Part shown: positions 39,148 to 47,695 of the stretch, piece by piece
Numbering within the stretch: the first letter of the stretch is position 1
How the letters are laid out: every line of letters starts with the position of its first letter
NCBI RefSeq assembly: GCF_009372255.1
Contig: NZ_LXGN01000056.1
Location: 1 to 64,000, forward strand
Origin: Acinetobacter guerrae
Lineage (GTDB): Bacteria; Pseudomonadota; Gammaproteobacteria; Pseudomonadales; Moraxellaceae
Reading direction: 5' to 3'
DNA: 64,000 bases
Made by a program: the position numbers and the translations under genes
Notes under the pieces: generated by a model
The model's input: only the letters and a program-made list of their open reading frames with translations
Database searches by the model: none
Told to the model about the DNA's origin: nothing

Positions 39148-41661
39148 ATGACGACTTTATTGCCAAAATATCGATTTAAACAGCGCCAGCTCGCCCTGCT
39201 AGTATCGCTTGCATTATATGCAGGTTCGTTATGGGCAGATACAGCAGCGGCCTCAATTAATATACCGGCCCAATCATTGGATACCGCTTTGCAACAACTG
39301 GCACAGCAAAGTGGCGTACAGATTTTATTTGTTAGTGATTTGGTCAAAGGTCAGCAAAGTTTAAAATTACAGGGTCAGTTGACGCTTGAGCAGGCATCGC
39401 AACGACTTTTGCAACATACAAATTTGCAGTTAAAACCTTTGGGAGAGGGGCGATATTCGATTATCAAAATATCATCGGATGATTCACGTCCAGTCACGCC
39501 TATGCCAAAGCTAGTTTCGGGTGCAAAAGGTGAATCTGCGACTAGCCTGCCCCTAATTAGTTTACAGGCACAGCAAGCAGGTACGACCGATGGTACAAAC
39601 TCCTATACTACGCGCAGTATGAGTACGGCCACTAAAATGAATCTGTCCATGCGGGAAACCCCGCAAGCTGTTACTGTCATCACCAGTCAACGTATTCAGG
39701 ATCAAAACTTGGCGACGGTTAACGATGTAGTGCAGGCTGCTCCAGGGCTGACTTTCAGACGTTTCGGACCAGAGCGTGCTTCCTTTTACGCGCGTGGCAT
39801 GTATGTGGACAATCTAATGTTCGATGGTCTTCCAGTGAGTCTAGATAGTTCCAATCTATCACAAGACTTACTTGCCACTGATATGGCGATCTATGACCGT
39901 GTGGAGATCGTGCGTGGTGCCACTGGATTAGTACAGGGGGCTGGTAATCCTTCGGCTGCCATCAACTTGGTACGCAAGCGGCCAACTGATGTGCCACAAG
40001 TATCGATCGACTTGAGCGCTGGTAGCTGGGATCGCTATCGAGCAGAATTAGATGCCTCTGGTCCTTTATCTAAAGATGGTAGTCTGCGAGGTCGTACAGT
40101 GATCGCTGCTCAGGATTATGAGAGCTATAAGCGAGGCGAAAGCAGCAACGGCCAGACATACTATGGGATTTTGGAAAAGGATTTAAATGCGTCTACCACA
40201 CTCACGCTCAGCGCACTGCATCAGGAGAGCCGTTTACATGGCAATGGTTTTACTGGACTTCCAGTAGCACGAGACGGCAGTGATCTGGGACTGCCTCGGT
40301 CTACCTCTTATGCCAATGACTGGGAACATTGGAACAAGACGACCACTTCGGCTTTTGTAGGTCTAAATCATCTATTTGACAACGACTGGCGGATGCACAT
40401 CTCAGCCTATTACGCGCAGGCTGATGTTGACATGCTAGGTCATTATCTTAGCTATAGCTTCAACACAGGGAATTATACTCAGCTAGGTGCACGAAATTCC
40501 CATCAGGAAAAACAAAGTAGTGTAGATCTGTACGCCAATGGCCCTTTTGAACTATTGGGCCGTAATCACGAGTTAGTGCTAGGTGCCAGTTACCGTAACA
40601 TTGATTTTGACGGCAATAGCCGCCAAGGCGTGGTTCTCAACAGCAACCTCAATCTATACAACTTTGACTCGAGCGCCGTTGCAAATCCTAATATTCCTTT
40701 ACGAGACTGGATGGATGCAAAGATCAGTCAGCAAAGTGTATACGCCACAACACGCCTAAATTTAGCTGATCGACTAAAGCTGATATTAGGTGGACGTTTG
40801 GACTGGTTTGATTATAAAGACACGGTTAATACCTATCCAAACTTTGCCTCGAACACGCCATCCGTCAGTACTCATAACCGCTATAACGTCAGCCACCAGT
40901 TAACGAAGTATGCAGGATTAGTCTATGACCTGAATAACCAGCACTCGATCTATGTGAGCTATACCGATATCTTTAAGCCTCAAAATTATCTGGATGCTAG
41001 CAGCAAGCTATTAGATCCAGTGACTGGCAAAAACTACGAAATGGGTATCAAGGGTGAATATTTTGAGGGTGCACTGAATGCATCAGCAGCTGTGTTCCGA
41101 ATGGATCAAGAAAATCGTGCCTTTCGTAGTACTGACCAGACTCAATGTGCTGGATATCCAACGGTTATCTGTTATTCGGCTGCTGGTGAGGTGCGGAGCG
41201 AGGGCGCGGAATTCGAGATACAGGGTGCCGTTACCCCCAATTGGCAGGTGGGTGCTGGCTACACGATCGCTATTGCTCGTTACCGAAAGGATGCGACGGC
41301 TAGTAATGTGGGAGCGCTTTTCGACACTGACACCCCACGACACCTATTTAAGCTGTCTACGATGTATCGGTTACCCGGCGAACTTCAGCATTGGCGTATT
41401 GGTGGCTCGGTTTATCGTCAGGGACCAATCTACAACAAGGGTACTGCGAGCGGCGTGCCGTTCTATATTAGCCAAAGCGCTTATACTGTGGCCGATCTGA
41501 TTTTGGGCTGGCAAGCCACACCGAAGCTAGATCTACGCCTCAATGTCAATAACCTTTTCGACAAAAAGTACTATAATGCCTTGTCTGGCAGTGTGGGTTT
41601 CCCTAGTAATGTCTATGGCGAACCGCGCAATGTAACGTTGTCAGCAAAATATAATTTTTGA
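39148..41661 (+). CDS. TonB-dependent siderophore receptor with signalling (STN) domain
   Basis: 837 residues. After a signal peptide (about 1-33, LYAGSLWA), an STN domain (about 34-110, IPAQSLDTALQQLAQQSGVQILFV) is followed by a plug (RETPQAVTVITSQRIQDQNLATVNDVVQAAPG) and a 22-strand barrel ending in KYNF. The STN domain talks to the FecR-like sensor upstream. It imports a ferric siderophore; the ligand is unknown. Parts of the barrel are richer in GC than the STN end (24/60 GC at 39301-39360, 33/60 at 41281-41340 by hand count), hinting at acquired or recombined sequence. Confidence 0.93.
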   Translation: MTTLLPKYRFKQRQLALLVSLALYAGSLWADTAAASINIPAQSLDTALQQLAQQSGVQILFVSDLVKGQQSLKLQGQLTLEQASQRLLQHTNLQLKPLGEGRYSIIKISSDDSRPVTPMPKLVSGAKGESATSLPLISLQAQQAGTTDGTNSYTTRSMSTATKMNLSMRETPQAVTVITSQRIQDQNLATVNDVVQAAPGLTFRRFGPERASFYARGMYVDNLMFDGLPVSLDSSNLSQDLLATDMAIYDRVEIVRGATGLVQGAGNPSAAINLVRKRPTDVPQVSIDLSAGSWDRYRAELDASGPLSKDGSLRGRTVIAAQDYESYKRGESSNGQTYYGILEKDLNASTTLTLSALHQESRLHGNGFTGLPVARDGSDLGLPRSTSYANDWEHWNKTTTSAFVGLNHLFDNDWRMHISAYYAQADVDMLGHYLSYSFNTGNYTQLGARNSHQEKQSSVDLYANGPFELLGRNHELVLGASYRNIDFDGNSRQGVVLNSNLNLYNFDSSAVANPNIPLRDWMDAKISQQSVYATTRLNLADRLKLILGGRLDWFDYKDTVNTYPNFASNTPSVSTHNRYNVSHQLTKYAGLVYDLNNQHSIYVSYTDIFKPQNYLDASSKLLDPVTGKNYEMGIKGEYFEGALNASAAVFRMDQENRAFRSTDQTQCAGYPTVICYSAAGEVRSEGAEFEIQGAVTPNWQVGAGYTIAIARYRKDATASNVGALFDTDTPRHLFKLSTMYRLPGELQHWRIGGSVYRQGPIYNKGTASGVPFYISQSAYTVADLILGWQATPKLDLRLNVNNLFDKKYYNALSGSVGFPSNVYGEPRNVTLSAKYNF

Positions 41662-41834
41662 CTTTAACCACGGCGCTAGTACCAGTTTACAGTCAGATGC
41701 TACAACATGAATTAGGCAGCGGGATCAGTTCTATGATCATGCTGACATACAATGTTATTGGCTTAACACTGCGGTATAGATTTTCGTTTATTAATAAAGA
41801 AGGCTTGCATCATGCAGCCTTCTTTATTTCATAA
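41655..41834 (+). pseudogene. Possible remnant of a membrane protein gene
   Basis: Directly after the receptor an open stretch without a good start reads LTTALVPVYSQMLQHELGSG, then a hydrophobic segment (MIMLTYNVIGLTLRY). It runs into the downstream hairpin before stopping at 41834. The first part looks protein-like, but no family was recognised. It may be the tail of a lost gene or chance. Confidence 0.25.
41793..41828. terminator. Bidirectional terminator between receptor and ahr genes
   Basis: AATAAAGAAGGCT pairs with AGCCTTCTTTATT around a loop that itself can pair (TGCA/TGCA). It is A-rich before and T-rich after. Confidence 0.85.
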
Positions 41835-41841
41835 CCGAGTA

Positions 41842-42864
41842 TTAAAAATCGGCCTGTAATACAATCCGATAACGTGCCTGACCTGAATGCAAACGTTCTA
41901 TTGCATCATTGAGTTTGGACATAGGATAAAGCTCAATTAGCGGTGCAATATTTTTACGTGCAGCAAATTTTAATAACTGACGCAGTGCAGCAGGGGAGCC
42001 AGTAGGTGATCCTGTAATTGACTTTGCACCACCAATCAGTGTGCCGACAGGAACTGGAACAGGTTCTAAAACCAAGCCAAGAAAATGAACTGTTCCATTT
42101 GGAGCCAATGTATTTAAATATGCATTCCAGTTCAGTGTCACATTCACGGTACTGAGTAATAAATCAAACTTACCACGTTGTGCTTTTAGTGCAGCATTAT
42201 CACGGCTATTGACCACATGATCTGCGCCCATTGCTTTAAGTTCATCCGCCTTATCTGGATGAGAGGTAAATGCGGTAATTTCGCAGCCCCATGCTTTAAG
42301 CAGTTTAATCGCCATATGACCTAAGCCACCGATTCCAATCACGGCAACATGGTGAATAGCTTGAATCTGATGTTTCAAAATCGGATCAAACACGGTGATT
42401 CCGCCACAGAGTAACGGCCCTGCGCTAGTCGGATCTAGATCATCGGGCAATGGAATAACCCATTGCCAACCAGCACGAACTTTATCGGCAAAACCGCCTG
42501 CATGACCGACAATAGTCGCGGTATGTTCGCCAGTACACAACACTTGCTGACCACTTATACATTGATCACAAGATTGACAGCTTTCCGCTGTCCAACCTAA
42601 GCCAACCCGTTGTCCGACTTTTAAGCCTTTGGCTTCACTGCCAAATTGAGTAATGGTTCCAATGACTTCATGTCCTGCGATAACAGGATACTGAGATGAT
42701 TGCCATTCATTGTTGATGACTGAAATATCGGAATGACATAAACCACAATATTCAACTTTGATTTCCACTTGATGTGGTTGTAATTCACCTGCATCAAATT
42801 GATAGGGAACTAGTGGCTCGCCTGCCTGCATTGCTGCATAGGCACGGATTATATTACTACTCAT
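41842..42864 (-). CDS. ahr: NADPH-dependent aldehyde reductase Ahr (YjgB-like)
   Basis: 340 residues, a zinc-dependent medium-chain dehydrogenase. The sequence tracks E. coli Ahr/YjgB closely: YCGLCHSDISVINNEW (catalytic zinc Cys), GHEVIGTI, four Cys structural zinc site (CQSCDQCISGQQVLC), WQWVIPLPDDLD, CGGITVFDP, VIGIGGLGHMAIKLLK and the C-terminal ARYRIVLQADF. It reduces a range of aldehydes to alcohols in the cytosol. It stands before tag on the same strand, with 23 bp between them. Confidence 0.9.
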   Translation of the reverse strand: MSSNIIRAYAAMQAGEPLVPYQFDAGELQPHQVEIKVEYCGLCHSDISVINNEWQSSQYPVIAGHEVIGTITQFGSEAKGLKVGQRVGLGWTAESCQSCDQCISGQQVLCTGEHTATIVGHAGGFADKVRAGWQWVIPLPDDLDPTSAGPLLCGGITVFDPILKHQIQAIHHVAVIGIGGLGHMAIKLLKAWGCEITAFTSHPDKADELKAMGADHVVNSRDNAALKAQRGKFDLLLSTVNVTLNWNAYLNTLAPNGTVHFLGLVLEPVPVPVGTLIGGAKSITGSPTGSPAALRQLLKFAARKNIAPLIELYPMSKLNDAIERLHSGQARYRIVLQADF

Positions 42865-42887
42865 TGCAGTATGCCCTTATATAAATT

Positions 42888-43445
42888 TTATGATCGAAAA
42901 GAACAGTGATTTTCATGGTCATTGACCATTCCAACTGCCTGCATGAATGCATAACAAGTCGTTGGCCCTACAAATTTGAAACCTTGTTTCTTTAAACGTT
43001 TAGACAGTTCAAGGCTTAATTCAGTTTTTGCAGGTGCTTCACGATAATTGACTACATCATTGATGATAGGCTGCTGTTGTACAGTATTCCAAAGCCATTG
43101 CGACATATTATGTCCCTGACTTTTTAGGTTCTGCCATGCAATCGCATTATCACGAATAGCTTTTAGTTTACCGATATGACGAATTAAACCTGTATCACTG
43201 AGTTTATGTTCAAGTTGTAGATCTGTGAGTTTGGCAATATCTTCAATCGGATATTGGAAAAAATGCTGACGATAGCTTTCACGTTTTTTAAGTACTGTAA
43301 TCCATGAAAGACCCGCTTGCTGTCCTTCCAGACAAAGCATTTCAAAAAGTCGGGCTTCATCAAATTCTGGTTTTCCCCACTCTAGGTCATGATAAGAGAT
43401 ATACAGGGGATCATTTGAACACCAACCGCAACGATGGGCAGTCAT
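42888..43445 (-). CDS. tag: DNA-3-methyladenine glycosylase I
   Basis: 185 residues. It removes 3-methyladenine from alkylated DNA. The N-terminal zinc Cys region (HRCGWCSNDPLYISYHDLEWG) and the C-terminal zinc ligands (NDHENHC) match the Tag family, and the helix-hairpin-helix-like core (LSDTGLIRHIGKLKAIRDNA, FKFVGPTTCYAFMQAVGMVNDH) is intact. It sits in a leftward run of genes with ahr, the 82-residue gene, the M23 gene and mutY, so two DNA-repair genes lie close together. Confidence 0.95.
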   Translation of the reverse strand: MTAHRCGWCSNDPLYISYHDLEWGKPEFDEARLFEMLCLEGQQAGLSWITVLKKRESYRQHFFQYPIEDIAKLTDLQLEHKLSDTGLIRHIGKLKAIRDNAIAWQNLKSQGHNMSQWLWNTVQQQPIINDVVNYREAPAKTELSLELSKRLKKQGFKFVGPTTCYAFMQAVGMVNDHENHCSFRS

Positions 43446-43469
43446 ATGCTGCTCCTTTATTTTGATCTG

Positions 43470-43718
43470 TTAGTTTATTGAAAATGCTTTCCACTGGTCA
43501 GTGGAGGTATCCCAATAATATAGCTCGGCTTGAGCTAGGTCTTCAAATTTGATCCAAAAATCTTGACCAGATTTATCTGCATAGCCTGTGCTAATGAGTA
43601 GGGCATCTTCAGAAATTTCCATAATCCAGCCCTGATAGCTTTGTTGATTCAAACAGATTTTTTGTTGATTCCCTGACTCGGCAAATTCAACCAGTCGATT
43701 GATCAAAGCTTCAGACAT
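43470..43718 (-). CDS. Conserved small protein of unknown function
   Basis: 82 residues, acidic, no signal peptide or membrane segment. The middle (QGWIMEISEDALLISTGYADKSGQDFWIKFEDL) reads like a small beta-barrel fold, but I do not recognise the family. It lies 24 bp before tag and 11 bp after the M23 peptidase gene on the same strand, so co-transcription is likely. It is probably a real gene because of its tight packing and normal codon use. Confidence 0.65.
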   Translation of the reverse strand: MSEALINRLVEFAESGNQQKICLNQQSYQGWIMEISEDALLISTGYADKSGQDFWIKFEDLAQAELYYWDTSTDQWKAFSIN

Positions 43719-43729
43719 AATTTATTTTC

Positions 43730-44266
43730 CTAACGTAAATATGGATAAGGGTTGACGGCACCACGTCCTTTTCCAGACAGATAAATACCATAATGTAAAT
43801 GCGATGCAGTATATCGAGCATTTCCTGTATTGCCGACATAACCAATAAGGTCACCTTTTTTGATGTAATCTCCAACGGCAAGACCACGTTTATGCCCATC
43901 TAAATGCGCATAATAATGCCATGAACCTGCTGGCCCCAAAATCCAGATCACCTTGCCACCCAGATTATTATTGCGCAAATCTGCAATCAATCCATCTGTC
44001 GCACTATAAACTTTTGTTCCACGTGGAGCCATAATGTCGATTCCTTCATGGCGGCGACCCTGACTACGCGCTGAACCCCAAGTATCAGTCAATTGATTTG
44101 CTTTTATCCCTTTAACGGGGATAGGTAAATGTGTACTTAAACTTTGCATTTGTAATTGGGAAACGCGATTTGCTGGCAAAGGCTGCGATTTTTTTGGCGC
44201 TGTGGTACAGGCAGCAAGCAAGCTTAAAACAAAGCCTAGAATGAGATAGGGGAGATAGCGAGACAC
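43730..44266 (-). CDS. M23 family peptidoglycan-directed peptidase lipoprotein
   Basis: 178 residues. A lipoprotein signal ends at LLAAC (Cys20), so the protein is probably lipid-anchored. The LytM/M23 core shows HEGIDIMAPRGTKVYSA (zinc ligands His and Asp) and the HLHYGIY motif (catalytic and zinc His), both intact. It probably cuts peptide cross-links in murein or activates amidases. Its codons for APRGT coincide with one of the parS-like sequences (44015-44030). Confidence 0.9.
   Translation of the reverse strand: MSRYLPYLILGFVLSLLAACTTAPKKSQPLPANRVSQLQMQSLSTHLPIPVKGIKANQLTDTWGSARSQGRRHEGIDIMAPRGTKVYSATDGLIADLRNNNLGGKVIWILGPAGSWHYYAHLDGHKRGLAVGDYIKKGDLIGYVGNTGNARYTASHLHYGIYLSGKGRGAVNPYPYLR
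44015..44030. other. parS-like sequence inside the M23 gene
   Basis: TGTTCCACGTGGAGCC matches the Pseudomonas parS form TGTTCCACGTGGAACC at 15 of 16 bases. It lies within codons for a conserved APRGT motif, so coding constraint alone may explain it. Confidence 0.35.
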
Positions 44267-44305
44267 AGGTTCTCCATTATTTTTATGATCACGATCTGCA
44301 CTATG

Positions 44306-45340
44306 TCATGGATCGATAGCTGAGATCAATTTTTTCATGGCAGTGGGAATCCCTCTTGCAGTTGCTTGTTCAGGGCTTAACCAATGACCTCTTAATTCTG
44401 TAATAAGATGTTCTTGCTGATCTGGTTCCACGTGAAACATCTGTATATTCAGTAGCCATGTGAAGTGAGTGAAACTATGGGAAATCTGTATCTGACTTGA
44501 AATAGGCGTCAGGTCAAATTGTGAGCGCCATTCTAATAATATTTTTTTGTCTTCAATAATAGGTAAGCACCATAACCCACCCCATAAACCGTGTGAATCG
44601 CGCTGCTGCCAAAGCCATTGTCCATTTGATTGAATCAGAACAACATCCGCAGTTTTAACAGGAACTGCTTTTTTAGGTTTCTTAAATGGTAGCTCATTTT
44701 CCAAACCTTGCTGATGCGCTTTACAGTGTTGCTGCATGGGGCAATATAGACATAATGGTTTTTTAGGCGTACAGATGGTTGCGCCCAGATCCATAATCGC
44801 CTGTGTGTAATCATGATTGCGTTCTATTGGGCAAAGCTGCTCAGCTATTTGCCATAATGCACGTTCATGAATAGGCTTGGAGAGATCATCTTCTATGGCA
44901 AAAAACCGCGATAAGACGCGTTTGACATTGCCATCCAAAATCACGCCATATTGGCGCAGTCCCAAAGACATAAGCGCGCCGCCAGTCGAACGACCAATCC
45001 CAGATAGTGCCATCCATTGTTCAAGATTTTGTGGGAAGTGTCCATTTTGGTGTACTTGTATCGCAGCTTTATGCAAATTACGCGCACGGGCATAATAGCC
45101 CAGTCCTGCCCAATACGGAGCGACATCTTCCCATGTGGCTGTACCTAAGTCATCCACTGTGGGGAAGCGTGCAATAAAACGATCAAAATATTGGAGTACG
45201 GTTTTGACTTGTGTCTGCTGCAACATAATTTCAGAGACCCAAACTTTGTAAGGATCATCTGCAATTTGCCACGGCAAGTCATGACGACCATGTTGATCGA
45301 ACCAGTCCAGTAGGGCATCAGAAAACGAAAAATCAGACAT
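44306..45340 (-). CDS. mutY: A/G-specific adenine glycosylase MutY
   Basis: About 344 residues from the ATG at 45340; an in-frame ATG at 45355 adds five. It removes adenine opposite 8-oxoguanine. The catalytic Glu in SEIMLQQTQV, the helix-hairpin-helix ALSGIGRSTGGAL with the following catalytic-loop Asp (VILDGNVKRV) and the 4Fe-4S Cys set C-x6-C-x2-C-x5-C (CTPKKPLCLYCPMQQHC) are all present. A Nudix-like C-terminal domain recognises 8-oxoG. A parS-like sequence lies in the C-terminal part. Confidence 0.95.
   Translation of the reverse strand: MSDFSFSDALLDWFDQHGRHDLPWQIADDPYKVWVSEIMLQQTQVKTVLQYFDRFIARFPTVDDLGTATWEDVAPYWAGLGYYARARNLHKAAIQVHQNGHFPQNLEQWMALSGIGRSTGGALMSLGLRQYGVILDGNVKRVLSRFFAIEDDLSKPIHERALWQIAEQLCPIERNHDYTQAIMDLGATICTPKKPLCLYCPMQQHCKAHQQGLENELPFKKPKKAVPVKTADVVLIQSNGQWLWQQRDSHGLWGGLWCLPIIEDKKILLEWRSQFDLTPISSQIQISHSFTHFTWLLNIQMFHVEPDQQEHLITELRGHWLSPEQATARGIPTAMKKLISAIDP
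44424..44439. other. parS-like sequence inside mutY
   Basis: GGTTCCACGTGAAACA matches the general bacterial parS consensus TGTTNCACGTGAAACA at 15 of 16 positions. Its reverse complement matches the Pseudomonas form at 15 of 16. It encodes FHVEP in the MutY C-terminal region, which has no obvious reason to be conserved. Confidence 0.5.
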
Positions 45341-45415
45341 GAACACAGAGAGCAAAAACAGGAACAGCAGTATAACTAAATTGTTCTTAGCAAGCCATTT
45401 ACACCATTTTTAAAG

Positions 45416-45445
45416 CAAAAAAAGATGATCCGAAGATCATCTTTT
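45416..45445 (-). terminator. Rho-independent terminator after the HIT gene
   Basis: On the minus strand AAAAGATGATC and GATCATCTTTT form the stem around a 4-nt loop, followed by a T-tract. Confidence 0.85.
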
Positions 45446-45460
45446 GAATCAAGAAAAGGA

Positions 45461-45823
45461 TTAGGCCTGAACAATACCCCAACGATTATCTAGTTTAAGT
45501 TCTTGCCCTTGATAACGTGGAATAATGTGAATATGTAAATGTTCAGCACTTTTACCAAACACTTCACCATCATTAAAGGCGATATGAAAACCATCGGGCT
45601 GATGACGTAAATGAAGTTCATTACGCGCCAACTCAATCAAAGAAATCAAGCTTTTGCGTTCTTTATCGGTTACGTCAAAAAAAGAACTGACATGACGCAA
45701 AGGAATGATCACCGAATGTCCTTTAGAAAGAGGATGAGCTTCGGGCAGGATGGCGCCAAATTCATTTTGATGAATCACATCATATTCATCAAATTCACAA
45801 TAAGGGCAATGTTTTTCAGTCAT
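45461..45823 (-). CDS. HIT family nucleotide hydrolase or transferase
   Basis: 120 residues, the usual size for histidine-triad proteins. The active-site triad is HLHIHIIPR near residues 96-104, with an N-terminal CPYCEFDEYDVIHQNEFGAIL that fits zinc-containing bacterial HIT proteins. Members hydrolyse AMP-lysine-type or dinucleotide substrates in the cytosol; the specific substrate cannot be told. It is a single gene with its own terminator. Confidence 0.9.
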   Translation of the reverse strand: MTEKHCPYCEFDEYDVIHQNEFGAILPEAHPLSKGHSVIIPLRHVSSFFDVTDKERKSLISLIELARNELHLRHQPDGFHIAFNDGEVFGKSAEHLHIHIIPRYQGQELKLDNRWGIVQA

Positions 45824-45889
45824 GATTCATCCTCTCTTTTCCATCTTAAATCTATATGTACATGATATAGCGCAGTTGTGCAGTAGATT

Positions 45890-46624
45890 TTATAAAGTTC
45901 TTTCAAGTAGTCCATACATTGCGTTCAGACTTTGCTGTTCTGCTTGTGGATTGTAACCTAAATCAACACCATTAGTTTTAGCGCGTTCATCTGCTAATGG
46001 ATTACTAAAGCCATGCTTAGCATTTTCTAAAATAATCACTTCATAATTCACATCAGCATGATCCATTTCAGCTTTAAATTTGCTGACATCATCCAGTGTC
46101 ACCATACTGTCTTGTTCACCATGCAAGACTAAAACTTCAGCTTGAATCTTGCCTTTCTCAGCAGATGCTTTTGGAGTCAATGTACCATGAAATGAAGCTA
46201 CCGCTTTTAAAGCTGCGCCAGAACGTGCCAAATCCAATACAACTTTACCGCCATAACAAAAACCAATTGCAGCAAGTTGGTCTGAATTGACCTCAGGCTG
46301 TTCAGCCAAAGTCTCCAAACCCGCAGTTGCACGAGTTACAATCGTTTCAGAATCCTGAAAAGTTTGTGTCATCCATTCATTGGCTTGTGATGCTGTAGTC
46401 GTAACTTTTTTGTCACCATACATATCAATTGCCAATGCAGCATAGCCATGTTCAGCCAACTCGCGGGCGCGTTGTTCAGTATATTCGGTTCTTCCCCACC
46501 ATTCAGGTGCTACAATTACGCCCGCTACAGGTGTTTCACTTACTGGCGTAGCAAAATAACCAATCAGGTTTGAGCCATCTTTTGCAGTATAGTGAATTTC
46601 ACGTGTTTTGATGGTAGATGTCAT
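45890..46624 (-). CDS. Dienelactone hydrolase family protein
   Basis: 244 residues, alpha/beta-hydrolase fold without signal peptide. The nucleophile elbow is GFCYGG with Cys (typical of dienelactone hydrolases instead of Ser), followed by the Asp in LHGEQDSMV and the His in NAKHGFSNP. Such enzymes hydrolyse dienelactones or other esters. There is no catechol-degradation operon nearby, so the physiological substrate is uncertain. Confidence 0.9.
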   Translation of the reverse strand: MTSTIKTREIHYTAKDGSNLIGYFATPVSETPVAGVIVAPEWWGRTEYTEQRARELAEHGYAALAIDMYGDKKVTTTASQANEWMTQTFQDSETIVTRATAGLETLAEQPEVNSDQLAAIGFCYGGKVVLDLARSGAALKAVASFHGTLTPKASAEKGKIQAEVLVLHGEQDSMVTLDDVSKFKAEMDHADVNYEVIILENAKHGFSNPLADERAKTNGVDLGYNPQAEQQSLNAMYGLLERTL

Positions 46625-46772
46625 GCGTTAAATCCTGATATCAAGCTGAAATTGAAAATAATTAAATCATAAAAAATGTGGTGATATGCATATTCAGTGT
46701 AATCAATTCATGCATAAATGTGAGAATTTATGTAGGGAAGGACAATCTCTGTTCAGTAAATAAAAAAGCCAG

Positions 46773-46818
46773 AAACAAAACCCCGCTTAAATATAAATCT
46801 AATCGGGGTTTGTTTTTC
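46773..46818. terminator. Terminator between dienelactone hydrolase and DUF1328 genes
   Basis: AACAAAACCCCG pairs with CGGGGTTTGTT around a 19-nt AT-rich loop, followed by T. It would end the DUF1328 transcript on the minus strand. Confidence 0.7.
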
Positions 46819-46885
46819 ATTTCAAAAGGACCTTTGATCCTTTTTTTGAATAGAACTTACGCTAAATCATTGATTTGCGTGGAGC

Positions 46886-47044
46886 CTAAGCTCGACCTCG
46901 CGAAATAAAACCGATAATGGCCAAAATCACCGCAACCACCAATAAAATCACTGCAAAGTCTTTGGATAAGCCTGCAACTCCACCAAAACCTAATAAGCTT
47001 GCAATCAATGCAATCACAGCAAAGATAATCGCCCAACGAAACAT
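46886..47044 (-). CDS. DUF1328 family small membrane protein (YtjA-like)
   Basis: A 52-residue gene. It begins [21 protein letters not shown], has two hydrophobic helices (about 4-22 and 30-48) and ends in SRGRA, the pattern of DUF1328/YtjA small inner-membrane proteins. A TAAGGAG ribosome site lies upstream of the ATG. A terminator follows on the same strand. The function of the family is unknown; some members respond to stress. Confidence 0.85.
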   Translation of the reverse strand: MFRWAIIFAVIALIASLLGFGGVAGLSKDFAVILLVVAVILAIIGFISRGRA

Positions 47045-47231
47045 AGTTCTAATCTCCTTATATTTATCGTTCCTTAAATATAAGTCTGATCATCGAAAAG
47101 CTATGTGTTGTTTATGTGTGCAATCTGTATATTGTCTTTTATATTCAATTAATTGTGTTACATAAACTATGTAAAGGATGCACATTAGAAACAGTGTTAT
47201 AATGTGTATTCGCTGCTGGGTCTCCTGCTTT

Positions 47232-47684
47232 ATGAACACTGAAACACGTCCATTTTTCTGGAAACATTATTCACTTAACCAACTCAATCAGGCAGAGTGG
47301 GAAGCTTTGTGTGATGGATGCGGATTATGTTGTTTGATTAAACTTGAAGATGAAGACAGTGCCGAAATCGCTTATACCAAAGTGGCGTGTAAATTACTCG
47401 ATTGTCAGACAGCACGTTGTTCCAATTATTCTCATCGACATCAGTTCGTTCCAGATTGTATTCAACTCACACCTGAGAAGTTACAAACGATTCGTTGGTT
47501 GCCTTCAAGTTGTGCTTATCGACGTTTAAATGAAGGAAAAAACTTACCTTCATGGCATTATTTAAATACAGGTTCACGTCAGAGTGTCATCAAAGCTCGT
47601 AAATCAGCGGCGGGGCGTTGTCTTTCCGAAGTCGATGTGTCAGAGGACGATATTGAAGATTATATCGTCCGCTGGATTCGATAA
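47232..47684 (+). CDS. ycgN: YcgN/UPF0260 family cysteine-cluster protein
   Basis: 150 residues from ATG 47232 (MNTETRPFFWKHYSLNQLNQAEWEALCDGCGLCCLIKLEDED), which matches the E. coli YcgN start; the ATG at 47178 would add a non-homologous tail of 18. The Cys cluster CDGCGLCC and later Cys residues (VACKLLDCQTARCSNY, SSCAYR) suggest metal or Fe-S binding. The role is unknown. It is convergent with the CDF transporter gene and separated from it by 11 bp. Confidence 0.88.
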   Translation: MNTETRPFFWKHYSLNQLNQAEWEALCDGCGLCCLIKLEDEDSAEIAYTKVACKLLDCQTARCSNYSHRHQFVPDCIQLTPEKLQTIRWLPSSCAYRRLNEGKNLPSWHYLNTGSRQSVIKARKSAAGRCLSEVDVSEDDIEDYIVRWIR

Positions 47685-47695
47685 AAAACGAAAAC

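Noticed and set aside
46678..47165. Plus-strand frames opposite the DUF1328 gene
   Set aside because: They are antisense shadows of the DUF1328 gene and its terminator and have no family features.
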